In this document: piece after piece, positions 32,001 to 40,225 of the stretch | How positions within the stretch are numbered: position 1 is the first letter of the stretch | Layout: each line of letters opens with the position of its first letter | Source of the DNA: Naumovozyma dairenensis CBS 421 | Taxonomy: Eukaryota > Ascomycota > Saccharomycetes > Saccharomycetales > Saccharomycetaceae | Length of the DNA stretch: 64,000 nucleotides | Direction of reading: 5' to 3' | Assembly (NCBI RefSeq): GCF_000227115.2 | Contig: NC_016485.2 | Location: 1,092,025-1,156,024, forward strand | Program-made: the position numbers and the translations under genes | The notes under the pieces: model-generated | The model's database searches: none | What the model was told of the DNA's origin: nothing | Seen by the model: the letters and a program-made list of their open reading frames with translations, nothing else

Positions 32001-32840
32001 AACTTCTTCTACTACACCTTGATCGACCATAACCTGCATTTGTTTCTTTGCTTGTGTTAGCCATGCTTGTGGAATTGGGTATCCTGGAGTGCCCATTCGA
32101 TTTGGTTTAGTCTTCTCAAATTCTATGAATGTCTTAAAGTCGGATTCCTTTAATTTTCCTTTATAGTCTGGTTTAGCAAAGTAAATAGCTAGATCTGATA
32201 ATTCAGGTGGCAGTGTTATTTCCGAATTGTCTACTTTGTCGTGTCCTTCGTCCTCTAGGTTAGAGTTTGCATGTTCTTGAGTTAAATATGATGAGTTATC
32301 TGTTACCTGTTGAAAGTTTGACTTATAGCCGGTATCATTATTTACCTGGTCTATGATCTTCCCTCCCTGATCCATAATACTGTAGGCATTTTGTTCGAAA
32401 TTTAGAATAATTCCATGTTCACGTAACCATGGTATACCTAATATCATTTTTGGTACATTGGTTGAAATATTGACTACATGGAACAAAGCTGTATACGATC
32501 TTTCCTTTAGTTTAAAACATGATCCTAATAATAGATATTCACTCATACTAATTTTTCCTCCACACTCGATCCTAACTGGGTTGTTGTTGTTAATTCTTGA
32601 TACATTCTTCTGGTGCTCCAACATCTTGGCTATATCCTCTTGTATCAAATTAATTTCACTACCACTGTCCAAAAGTGCTTGTACTTGACGTTTATCTATC
32701 CAAATGGTAGCCATAGGTAGGGTTTTCCATTGGTGTCTTGCTCTGATATGATAAATCGTCTGGTTGGTTGTGGATAGATCCTGACTATATACTGTAGTAT
32801 TGTTCAAATTGTAATTTCTTTTATTACTTACTGTATACAT
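29073..32840 (-). CDS. Ty3/gypsy-type Pol: protease, reverse transcriptase, RNase H, integrase
   Basis: The 1255-aa ORF starts at an ATG at 32840, in the same frame as gag. Protease has ALLDSGSEINLI near 55-66. Reverse transcriptase covers about 240-480, with the catalytic box IYVDDLLIIG near 400. RNase H follows (TDASRYSTGAVV near 560, DLELLAIDKVLEQYEQW, ITDHANLSRL). Integrase has an HHCC zinc domain (SCKICQSNKP near 870), the DDE core (SADHITDLD, LTDNGTKYKG, GANERMNGIIKQ) and a GPY/F-like module (FIGPAVIKEAVRETSYKVNI near 1150). A basic tail ends the protein. Every catalytic motif is present and no frameshift is seen. It makes the enzymes needed for cDNA synthesis and insertion. Confidence 0.95.
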   Translation of the reverse strand: MYTVSNKRNYNLNNTTVYSQDLSTTNQTIYHIRARHQWKTLPMATIWIDKRQVQALLDSGSEINLIQEDIAKMLEHQKNVSRINNNNPVRIECGGKISMSEYLLLGSCFKLKERSYTALFHVVNISTNVPKMILGIPWLREHGIILNFEQNAYSIMDQGGKIIDQVNNDTGYKSNFQQVTDNSSYLTQEHANSNLEDEGHDKVDNSEITLPPELSDLAIYFAKPDYKGKLKESDFKTFIEFEKTKPNRMGTPGYPIPQAWLTQAKKQMQVMVDQGVVEEVNGYCNYVSPGFFIRKRDTEELRLVINYRTANQYVIGMESQLPSIYDSIVTLPDSVFTVLDITSAFYTVKLDKLSQDFLCFKVGNQTYRPLRAPMGYKNSAQLFAAFINHILPSSLKPHLTIYVDDLLIIGKPNTIVSLTREVIQHLGGYGIRFSAKKIQFNQRSIEYLGYKIVPGGIKPLERHIEAIVNLPPPQTVRDVRSLIGMANFIRNWIPNISESLKHMYQTIKDYGDKGKKGRISISEELILEYQNFKETLQRLPTIGRFIPGYPILIFTDASRYSTGAVVIQLSDKADSRKPIQIIIDEIKERNGKVQGKISGFSSHKLTPAEQNYSVYDLELLAIDKVLEQYEQWLIGSPVTVITDHANLSRLTTKVRLTPRISRTMEFLMQFDVRIGFMEGDSNTMADGLSRYPIHKSSEPSKIEVELFRRSKLRPEILEPSIPYEDTEIPNQVKRLFITTAKINESDNVFLRVPEMTLEIVEKYQEDQIHDITGLPITLHDKLKEAVSNIKVNSKLHFLTIQGDKLLTKEHKWWIPQEQYEIILWIIWNTHINNDMHRGIQETLRCIRKRYNFDDLYKLTQVVVNSCKICQSNKPTNFSISNYRYIPTPSRPHMIMSADHITDLDTSKDGYNEILVIVDLFTRYTYLIAAKKQDTAEETFQRLEERLCLHGGLPITMLTDNGTKYKGEFNKNLSWRGINHWNTSIYRAKSNGANERMNGIIKQCLRTHGALMRPHWPQHLSATEFFINSRTHSATRRSPNELKFGYEPEWIDTNKRLEMLNTDTRIQVMSDEEWYNYIQEKVKPIQALLVKSKDRNKQKITKTGKPVVFKVGEMVWISRHAYVAKGLKALKAVFIGPAVIKEAVRETSYKVNILNSSIVLHVNAEFLSKFIKPIDTVRQLRIAMDEYFETIVTTDNTPKQTKLNGIMKASQENGHPNQEDFQSTNKRGAPSELNEKNAINDANTTTRKKICRRSKH

Positions 32841-32861
32841 ATCTGAATCTACCCTGACATT

Positions 32862-34217
32862 TTATTTAGGTTGACGTGGTTTCGAGACTCTGTAACTATA
32901 AATAACCATGCCTACTGAACAATAATGATTTTTGTCCTTCTTATGTCCACAATGTTTACATCTTCTATCCCTTATAATCTCTTTGAAGGCTGATGTTGTC
33001 CACTGTCTACCTGTAGCTTGAAACTCAGTATTGTTAGCATATGGATTTGCAGTGAAGTTGGTACCCAAAATGCTATTTGTTCTTTTGATAATTGGCTTGT
33101 TTTTGGTCCACTCTTCATCCGTTAACTTAAATGCATAATCGTACTCCAAGTAAGCAATTTTTTTGGTTTGACTTTCATCATTTTCTTCTTTGTTCAACTT
33201 GGTCATAGTTAAGCTCATTGTTGAGTCTTTTGTAGTAATGAAATCCTTCAGAGATTCATACTTTGCGTCTGTATATTTCGAAACCCCTAATTTATTTCTC
33301 AATTCTGATTCTTCAATACGTGGGAACTGTGCAATGATTGCGATATCCTGTGGGTGTTCAATACTCCATCCAGTTAAAGTGGCAACTTCGTTACCTGTGA
33401 ATGAATAAATAGCCTTAGTTAGATTGAAATCCTCGTTGAAACGTTCTTCCTGGTACATTGAATTAAACTCCCTGGCACGACTGTTTGATAAAGATAATAA
33501 AGGCATCATATTCCTTAATCTCTTATTGGTCTTAACCCATGAAGCTGTTTCTAAAAATACCTTGGATTGACTGATTCTTTCAGCGATGATTACGTTGTCA
33601 TCCAATAGCTTTAGAGTGTCAATGGCATTCTTGACTAATTGATGCCATGATACTTGTGTTAAAACAAATTGTTCAATCAACGCATCTGGATCTTCCTTAC
33701 CATCTGAAGCAGCACACATAGCAGTTAATTTTGCTGGTAACAGACTTCTAAAGGTGGTATAAATAGTAGATTTACTTTCTAGAATATTTCTTTTCTGGTA
33801 TTCACGCAAAAATTGCTGTACAAATTTAATTGGATCTTCACCATAAACATATTTTTCCATTCCTGTGCTTCTACTAAAGGATTTCCCTGATTCTTTATAA
33901 CTGTCGTTTCTATTGTCATCGTCCTTGGTCTCCTTGACTAAGCCTTTATAATTTCTAAATGGCTTTAGACTTTTGAAACCGAATAATTCAGGACAATAAA
34001 ATTCCGCGTATTCGTATGTATTGAAATTTTTGGTTCTTTCGGAGTTTCTTAATGCATCAATTGCCGGAGTTTGCCCAAACATCTTTAAGTAAGGATTCTC
34101 CACATTCTTGATTTCATCCTCTTCTTCTTCGTCTAAGACAAATCCTGTTGTAATTACTTCTGGAAGTAGTGTATTTGACTCTTCCAATTCCCTTTGATCG
34201 GTAGTAACGCTAGACAT
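32862..34217 (-). CDS. Gag of the Ty3-like element
   Basis: Gag forms the particle shell. The 451-aa protein begins only 17 bases inside the 5' LTR. It has an acidic N-terminal region (DEEEEDEIKNVENPYLKMFG near 31-50), a helical capsid-like middle (about 130-300), and near the C-terminus a Cys/His cluster RRCKHCGHKKDKNHYC. The spacing is not the classic CX2CX4HX4C of nucleocapsid, so it is a variant zinc knuckle. It is longer than Ty3 Gag3 (290 aa). It stops at TAA 32862-32864; pol continues in the same frame seven codons before its own ATG. See the finding on this arrangement. Confidence 0.88.
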   Translation of the reverse strand: MSSVTTDQRELEESNTLLPEVITTGFVLDEEEEDEIKNVENPYLKMFGQTPAIDALRNSERTKNFNTYEYAEFYCPELFGFKSLKPFRNYKGLVKETKDDDNRNDSYKESGKSFSRSTGMEKYVYGEDPIKFVQQFLREYQKRNILESKSTIYTTFRSLLPAKLTAMCAASDGKEDPDALIEQFVLTQVSWHQLVKNAIDTLKLLDDNVIIAERISQSKVFLETASWVKTNKRLRNMMPLLSLSNSRAREFNSMYQEERFNEDFNLTKAIYSFTGNEVATLTGWSIEHPQDIAIIAQFPRIEESELRNKLGVSKYTDAKYESLKDFITTKDSTMSLTMTKLNKEENDESQTKKIAYLEYDYAFKLTDEEWTKNKPIIKRTNSILGTNFTANPYANNTEFQATGRQWTTSAFKEIIRDRRCKHCGHKKDKNHYCSVGMVIYSYRVSKPRQPK

Positions 34218-34233
34218 ATTCAGTAGTGAATAT
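34218..34233 (-). other. Internal start of the Ty3-like element: hairpin in place of a tRNA primer site
   Basis: Directly after the LTR end CGTGACA the element reads ATATTCACTACTGAATAT, a perfect 7-base inverted repeat with a CTAC loop, running into the gag ATG. A tRNA primer site would begin TGG. None is seen in the normal place. Confidence 0.5.
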
Positions 34234-35083
34234 TGTCACGATTTTGTGATATATTACCTCACGATAATATATAAACCGCACTCTTATTTAACAGCCGAGT
34301 ATAACTCAACTTACCCTGCACCTTGAATCCTTTATAAAAAATTAATAGACGTCTATGATATGAAATCTTTTACGTCTGTTACTGACCAGTTTGGGTGAAG
34401 TTGTGTCCTTATTATCTTGATTACCTCGATAATGAGTTAGGAATCTGGTGTGTCTTATCTTTGATATTTCTACTTTTGAGAAATTTGAAGATAACGAATG
34501 CAATATCTACTATTCTATTATCTCTGTATCCAATATAAGCTCAATAGTTAGATCTATACCGACAGATAATTATTACCAGTATCAAAACTTATATCTTGTA
34601 GCTCTTAAAATATACGTACACTAAGCTCGATGAATAGCAGATAATTATCAATCCTATGGATGTGTATTACTGTCTATCGGTGAGTAGTATGAGTAGTATG
34701 TTTATCGATGAGTATGTCTATCGATGAGTATGTTCCTTCGGTGATGTGATGATCCTTTCGGTGAGGATCTGATGCGATGTTATGTGATGTAATGTTATGT
34801 GATGAGATATTATGTGATGGGATATAATATTCTCTTCTTTCTATGATCTAGGTTCCTAGGGATCTAGTTGTATGTTTTCTTTTCTTCTCTTCTATAAATG
34901 AGCATCAAGATAACTTCAGATTCAAATTTCCCATTTCAATGTCTCTATATATATATATGGTATTCGCTGAAACTCATGAACCCATTCAGAAAGCGATGCC
35001 ATGGAAAATTTTCACTCGTTCACTTCGTTGGTCACCTTCGAGAAACGCGCCACGGAAAAGGCCAAATAGCCTAGAACGTGACA
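34234..35083 (-). repeat. 5' LTR of the Ty3-like element, 850 bp
   Basis: On the minus strand the LTR starts TGTCACGTTCTAGG at 35083 and ends ATCGTGACA at 34234, so the ends are a perfect 7-base inverted repeat TGTCACG/CGTGACA. Its right-hand 335 bases match the 3' LTR and its whole length matches the LTR at 50559-51437. It is long for a yeast Ty3-type LTR (about 340 in Ty3). Confidence 0.85.
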
Positions 35084-36540
35084 GTAATGTAATATAATAG
35101 GGATTATACAGTGACACAAAGTGTTCTAAATTAATAGTATACTTGATTCTTTTTTCATTTAAACATATTCAAAAGAAGAGGAACTTTTAGAGGAAAAATC
35201 CATGAGTTATTTATTTCCATTGCTCCCGACCGCCTCTTCCATTACGTCTCGTACACTAATAACCCGTAGGAAAACTTTTCATCTCTTTTCTTTTCTTCTC
35301 GTTCTTCTAATGTTTCTGTATGCATAATATTTTATTCTCTCTCTCTCATGCTTTATCCACTTGTGTAATGCAACGCCTCTGCCGTCTATTCAGCCCACAG
35401 CCCAAGCCTCTTCTCTTGTGTGTCGTTTCTTATTTTCGGTCATAAAAATATATCACATCTTTTTAGAGTAAGTTGAGGAAGAAGTAGAAGTTTCAAGATG
35501 GATTTTTTTGTTCCTCATCTTAAATTCTTTTCATTATTGTCATGATATTTTGGTATTGAGATGATCTTCAAAACATCTTCAAGTATTGAGCAGCATTTAT
35601 TTGATGTTATGTACTCTCGCATAATCAAACGGCTGCCACAGAAAAATTATAGAAAAGTATCGAAAAAAGTAACTTAATTCTAACAGAAAAGTATTGAAAC
35701 GCCCAAGTAACTAATTTTATGTTCTCCTTCAAGACATCCCCAAATGTAATAACCTCGCAGAAGGCATGGAGTCTGTCAGATGTAATTTACTTCCTATTGA
35801 CGGTTGAAGGTTATCTATTATTACGTTGAGGTAAAATATATAGGTTACTTATTTTATATAACAAGTAAAGAACCTAATAAAGTGAATAGTCAAAATTTCT
35901 AAGATTGGTAACGTTTTCTAAAGGAGCTTCAGTGGCAAGGTTAGATTATGTTTTTTGTGGTTCTGTGTGTTACCACATAGCCAACATTTTCGTGTATATT
36001 CAACAAGTTAAACACTCAATGCTAGTACAGTCATTGTGGAACCAGTTTGTTAATTGGGCTTCCTTTTCTAAATACAATGTATATGTATATATATGTACAT
36101 CTCCCAGTAATTGCAACACCCCGTCATACAATCAATGGATTACGAAGATAACCATATATCGGCTTTGTATACCCTACTATACGTAAGACTTTGCTACTAT
36201 TGTGTATACACCAGTACGTGATGATAGATTTTGGTTACACATTTACCTTACTATAATTTAACCCATCGGGAATTTCTGGGTTGATATGTAAAAAAGTATT
36301 CTTAGTATATCTCTGAAAAAATGAAGTCATACATTATTTACCATTCTTTTGGGCAATAACAACCGAGTAGGCCATTCGAAAGATCCCAGAGGGTATATAA
36401 ACAAATATGTGATTCCTAATCAGTCGACTATTTTTTTGCCAATTTCTCGTCACTTTTTTGTGTCAATTGGCAATCTCTCTTATTTTATCTCATCTTTAGA
36501 TAACAAATTAAGGGAAGCTATTCGATAACTAACAAACATT
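35084..36540. other. Intergenic region between retrotransposon and decayed gene, with a duplicated 0.3-kb segment
   Basis: The part from about 35143 to 35460 is repeated near-identically at 51442-51757 (listed separately). The rest, 35461-36540, is AT-rich with no convincing gene; an open frame at 35905-36186 shows no recognisable feature. Confidence 0.5.
35143..35460 (+). repeat. Duplicated non-coding segment, copy 1
   Basis: About 318 bases, direct repeat of 51442-51757, with only a few small differences (for example CCATTACGTC against CCGCGACGTC). Both copies stand next to a Ty3-like LTR in the same orientation. Both contain a CT-rich run (TCTCTTTTCTTTTCTTCTCG) and a TTCGGTCATAAAAATATATCAC end, promoter-like in look. 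No ORF. Confidence 0.85.
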
Positions 36541-37279
36541 GTGACAAATTTTTTAAAAATTGTTTCCTTCTTCTCTTTGACATTAGCTTTATTTCATGCC
36601 GTGAATGCAAAAGTAACCAACGTTACTGAAACAGGGTTGCCATTCTTAAGAATTTGGAAATAGACACTTGTGTTTCCTTTCTTCAACATAATGCTAGGAT
36701 TGCTGATGATGATAGTTCACATATCAAATACTGTGATGAAATTTTCCATGAAATTGAATCAATTTGTGGGTCTTTGAGGGAATTTGAAGAAGTATATCTT
36801 TCTAATCCTCAAATTCTTTAAATATTGGAGAAATTATTACAGTTAAAAAGGAAAGTGATTGATAAACGTCTTCTTCGCTTAGGTGAAATAAAAGACGTGG
36901 TTATCCGTATTAAGAAAGCACTGGGTATGGCAATCATTTACCCACCGACTCACTATTCTAATTTTACAATCAGGAATTGGAAAGTAACTAATGAAGATGG
37001 ACCAGATGAAGAAGCATCATTATGGATCATAGACATGATTGCCAAGGATATTGAGAAGAATTACTTGGCTAAAAATGGACAAAAGCCAAGATTCACGAAA
37101 AAAATTCAATTATTTAGTGGGGTATTTATATCTTCCCGTTTATTGCTTTATTTGTAGGCAAATGTCCATTCTACCTTCCGTTACTTTGTAGTATTATGTT
37201 TATGTTCGGTGCCATCGGGGTAATACTATGGGTTCTTCATGTAATCAAAATCCTTTTCGATTTTAGTGTCATCTTCTAG
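36541..37279 (+). pseudogene. Decayed gene for a secreted/ER membrane protein
   Basis: No start codon is found (the expected place reads ATTGTG). A signal-peptide-like stretch FLKIVSFFSLTLALFHAVNA is followed by a stop at 36661; the sequence continues in another frame (VAILKNLEIDTCVSFLQ from 36636), meets TAA at 36819-36821, goes on in that frame to about 37120, and then a further shift gives two hydrophobic helices (IYIFPFIALFV and SIMFMFGAIGVILWVLHV) ending at TAG 37277-37279. So one former protein of about 240 aa with a signal sequence, a charged helical lumenal part and paired C-terminal membrane helices. I cannot name it. A resemblance in layout to nuclear-fusion protein Kar5 is too weak to use. 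Confidence 0.55.
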
Positions 37280-38757
37280 GTTGGGTATTGACAATACTTT
37301 TGTAATTATTATATAGTTTGCATAAATATCAAATCCATAAAAAGCCAAATATATTATTTTTATTTATTTGTTTGTTTGTTCAATCTTTTGCAAATTAACA
37401 CACATGTGTTGTCCTCTGCACTGCCGACTGGAAGTTCATCACCAATCCAATGGAATACTTCATATTTGGAGTTCAAGTTTCTATTTGGATTTGCATACAT
37501 CCATGCATGCGTACAATATCCATGGCCATTCTCTGGTCTCAAAAATGCTAATAACTTCCATTGGTTTTGATAGAAACCAACAGTTTAATTCTTAAGTGTA
37601 TTAATTAATGCCATACTAATAAGGTGACACAAATTGACGACACGAAAAAAAATAAAAAAAAATTATTATATGATTTCTTTAGAATTATTTTCATTCCATC
37701 TCTTTTGAGTTATATCAGGAAACATTTATATAAAGCTCATAATTGTCCAAAGATGACTCTTCAAATTTTAGTGGTTTTTTATTTACTTTAGGTTTCCCAA
37801 TTTCAAAAGTTTTTGGATCTCAAGAATGTTAAATTTTAGACAGATGAGATTATAAAATGTAAACAATTTTCCGTGATTTCTTTATATTCCAATCTCTCTA
37901 AGATAACTTCGAGAAAGCCACTCCGACCTCATAGAGTGGTTTGGTATTATACAGGGGTAACTATAGAGAGGCCTAACCTGCCACTCTGGATTGGTATCCT
38001 AAGCGGGACGCCGTGCATGTACCACCACATAACTTTATCGTGGAGAAAAACTTGACTAAACCCATCAAGCTTTATTGGTGACATTTAGCAACTTATTTTA
38101 TCGAAGAGCAAGTCGTCCTTCAACTGGAACTCTCCTCTATGTAGTCACCATAAAATAAGATATAACCTTTATATAATTTAAGAATATATCTAATAGTTAG
38201 AGTAGCCTTATTTTAGAACTAGCTTAGTCAAACAATTTGTTTCGAACCCTGCTGTTTCCAATTACTCATTCCAGTGTGTATTGGACTACTATCATTTATA
38301 AGAACAGCACTTTTCCCTTTGCATTTATCGAGGGTCAGAGTAAAAGTGAGTATGGAGTTATGAAAGACACTGCCTAACGAGGTTGACTAAATCAATTATA
38401 TATATATTTTGTTTTATTTTGCTTTGAATATTAAACATCTTGGTTCTACGTAAAAATGTTGGAATATATTGATATAGTATAGAGCCGTTCGGAACTAATA
38501 CAGTATTTTTTATTAGCCTGTTTTCACAACCTTTACTATGTAACGGAGGCGACGCGCAATATATATGTGAACATTGTAATATAAAATTTCTTTTTGCTAG
38601 TGGGAGACCAGTTTAGTTTCTTTTTCTTTCTAAATAACTTAGATATTGAACTGTTTATGCCTCAACAGCCACAAAAATATCATATCAAAGGTAGATAACT
38701 CAATATTAGATATATGCATTGTAGCTTTCAAAGAAAGGTAGAATCAAAAAAAAGAAT
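37280..38757. other. Intergenic region upstream of VPS55 side, before tRNA-iMet
   Basis: About 1.5 kb with no supported gene. A GC-richer patch at 37910-38060 has a CCACTC/GAGTGG hairpin and may be an old LTR. TGTTGGAATATATTG at 38457 resembles the start of Ty1-type LTRs and lies 300 bases from the tRNA, but I cannot find a matching end or target duplication. Confidence 0.4.
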
Positions 38758-38829
38758 TAGCGCCGCTCGGTTTCGATCCGAGGACATCAGGGTTATGAGC
38801 CCTGCGCGCTTCCACTGCGCCACGGCGCT
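38758..38829 (-). tRNA. tRNA-iMet: Initiator tRNA-Met (CAU)
   Basis: The minus strand reads AGCGCCGTGGCGCAGTGG at the 5' end, a CTCATAA anticodon loop, and ends CGAGCGGCGCTA. This is the yeast initiator: A1-U72 at the end of the acceptor stem, the three G-C pairs below the anticodon (GGG/CCC) and the A-rich T loop GATCGAAA. 72 nt, no intron, no encoded CCA. A run of eight A on the plus strand just left of it (38744-38751) is the Pol III terminator. Confidence 0.97.
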
Positions 38830-39306
38830 TGCTAATTCATATTTGAAGTTTGTTAACAGATTAGGACATTAGACCAGGTGACCACGTGATAACCTGAGGA
38901 ATTTTATACTGGATTTGAATTGAATCATTAGAATATGAACTTAGAGTCCTGATAAGTAAAGTAAGAAGTTGATTTGGAACTGATAGTATTCTAATAATTA
39001 GAAAGTGAGAAAAATCGTGGTAAGCAGGATTGGAGATGAATAAAGAACGATAAAAGTCATTGATGATTTCTAGCTTAATTATTTGAACTGTATTATTATT
39101 GTTATTATGTAGAAAATATGATATTCTTGTGATGTCTGAGAAAAGTACTATATAATACCTCACTTCATGCTGTTTTCTTTTGGTGTTAAATATATATTGC
39201 AAAGAAAAGTGACACTCAATCAGCGGTTGACTTTTCTAATAATCATAAGTCAAATCCTCATGCAGACATATGATATCATAATTTAGGGTTACATGGTACT
39301 TTTTTC
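38830..39306. other. Intergenic region tRNA-iMet to VPS55 3' end
   Basis: 477 bases. Contains a CACGTGAT E-box at 38883-38890, about 55 bases upstream of the tRNA gene. An open frame at 38861-39202 on the minus strand is low-complexity and not supported as a gene. Confidence 0.4.
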
Positions 39307-39726
39307 TTAACCGAATAAATTATCTTCATCATTTTCCCAACTACTATGGAAGAACCATGAAAATATTACTATACTAGAATATATGATCAGACCACCAATC
39401 ATACTCATTGCACAACTGACAGAACCAATCAATTGACAATGATAAAACACTAAAGGCAATGCGATCCCACTTGCGACGAACATACCTGTTAGGAAATGAC
39501 CTAAATCTTTGCCATTATTTGAAGATGGAGACATGAAATCAGAGGAAGCATATGATCTTGAGCCAAATATAGAATTAGGTATTGGAGCTAAGATAAAGAC
39601 TAAGATATCAAATAATGGATAATAGTTATGGAATAATGCACAACTTAGAATCACTAGAAGGAAACCTAATGCTAAGAATACCGATAGGGATATGATTTTC
39701 GTTAATGGAGAGACTTTAAATTGCAT
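39307..39726 (-). CDS. VPS55: Endosomal sorting protein Vps55
   Basis: Vps55 works with Vps68 in late-endosome-to-vacuole traffic and is the yeast relative of the leptin-receptor-overlapping protein family. The 139-aa protein (140 in S. cerevisiae) has four membrane helices: IISLSVFLALGFLLVILSCA, YPLFDILVFILAPIP, LTGMFVASGIALPLVFYH and CAMSMIGGLIIYSSIVIFSW. The family block LAPIPNSIFGS and the LFG end are kept. It starts the chromosome X-like block VPS55-SSC1-TAH11 (YJR044C-046W). Confidence 0.97.
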   Translation of the reverse strand: MQFKVSPLTKIISLSVFLALGFLLVILSCALFHNYYPLFDILVFILAPIPNSIFGSRSYASSDFMSPSSNNGKDLGHFLTGMFVASGIALPLVFYHCQLIGSVSCAMSMIGGLIIYSSIVIFSWFFHSSWENDEDNLFG

Positions 39727-40225
39727 GTTTATTTTGATGCTACTAGTATATTTTTCTTTGATAGCGTTTCAGATCGAAAACTTAATGAATTTGGCAATTC
39801 TTTGGGTAAGGTTTTTCTTTACAGCTTTTGTTTTGAAACCTTAATTGATAAAATCCCTATATGACATGTTAACGTTTATACGTCTATTTTGTAATAGTAA
39901 TTTTTGAAACGGTCAAATCTCATGCAAAGCTATTACCCGGGGTAAGGATGAATGAATTAAAATGAAAGGAAAGAAATAATGTGTCGCTTGTTTAAAGTGT
40001 GCACATACGTATTCCATTTTATTACTTTAATCAATGAAGTATAATGTATATTTGAATGGACTACTTACAAGAAATATATATACATATATACAAAGATACA
40101 ATTGTTATTTATATAATATATGATTTATTTTTTCATATATGGTCATGTGTTTTATCTTTATAATGGAATGACTTTAATGGACAATTGGGATGCTTAATTG
40201 GCAAATGATATTATAATTTTTGTAT
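39727..40225. promoter_or_regulatory. VPS55 promoter and SSC1 3' region
   Basis: 499 bases between two genes on the same strand. It has a near-palindromic Reb1-type site and AT-rich repeats near 40070-40110. Confidence 0.45.
39933..39946. promoter_or_regulatory. Palindromic Reb1-type site
   Basis: TTACCCGGGGTAAG has an exact Reb1 core (TTACCCG) on the plus strand and a one-base variant (TTACCCC) on the minus strand. It lies about 210 bases upstream of the VPS55 ATG. Confidence 0.5.

Larger units (their letters stand above)
27793..35083 (-). mobile_element. Nearly complete Ty3/gypsy-type LTR retrotransposon
   Basis: The element reads on the minus strand: 5' LTR (34234-35083), gag (32862-34217), pol (29073-32840), an unusually long 0.9-kb untranslated stretch, a polypurine tract, and a 3' LTR of which only the first 364 bases (27793-28156) are present before the gap. 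Domain order in Pol (protease, reverse transcriptase, RNase H, integrase with a GPAV-type C-terminal module) places it in Ty3/gypsy. All domains are open and motif-complete, so it may have been active recently, although the LTRs differ by several indels and substitutions. The base pairs beside the 5' LTR are GTAAT; the matching flank is in the gap. Confidence 0.92.

Noticed and set aside
32458..33408. Plus-strand open frames inside the retrotransposon
   Set aside because: They are antisense to gag and pol, short, and have no family features; coding signal is on the minus strand.
37368..37595. Small overlapping open frames on both strands
   Set aside because: Short, overlapping, with no recognisable feature.
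38457..38757. Ty1-type LTR beginning TGTTGGAATATATTG next to tRNA-iMet
   Set aside because: Only the first ten bases resemble such an LTR; no matching end and no target duplication.
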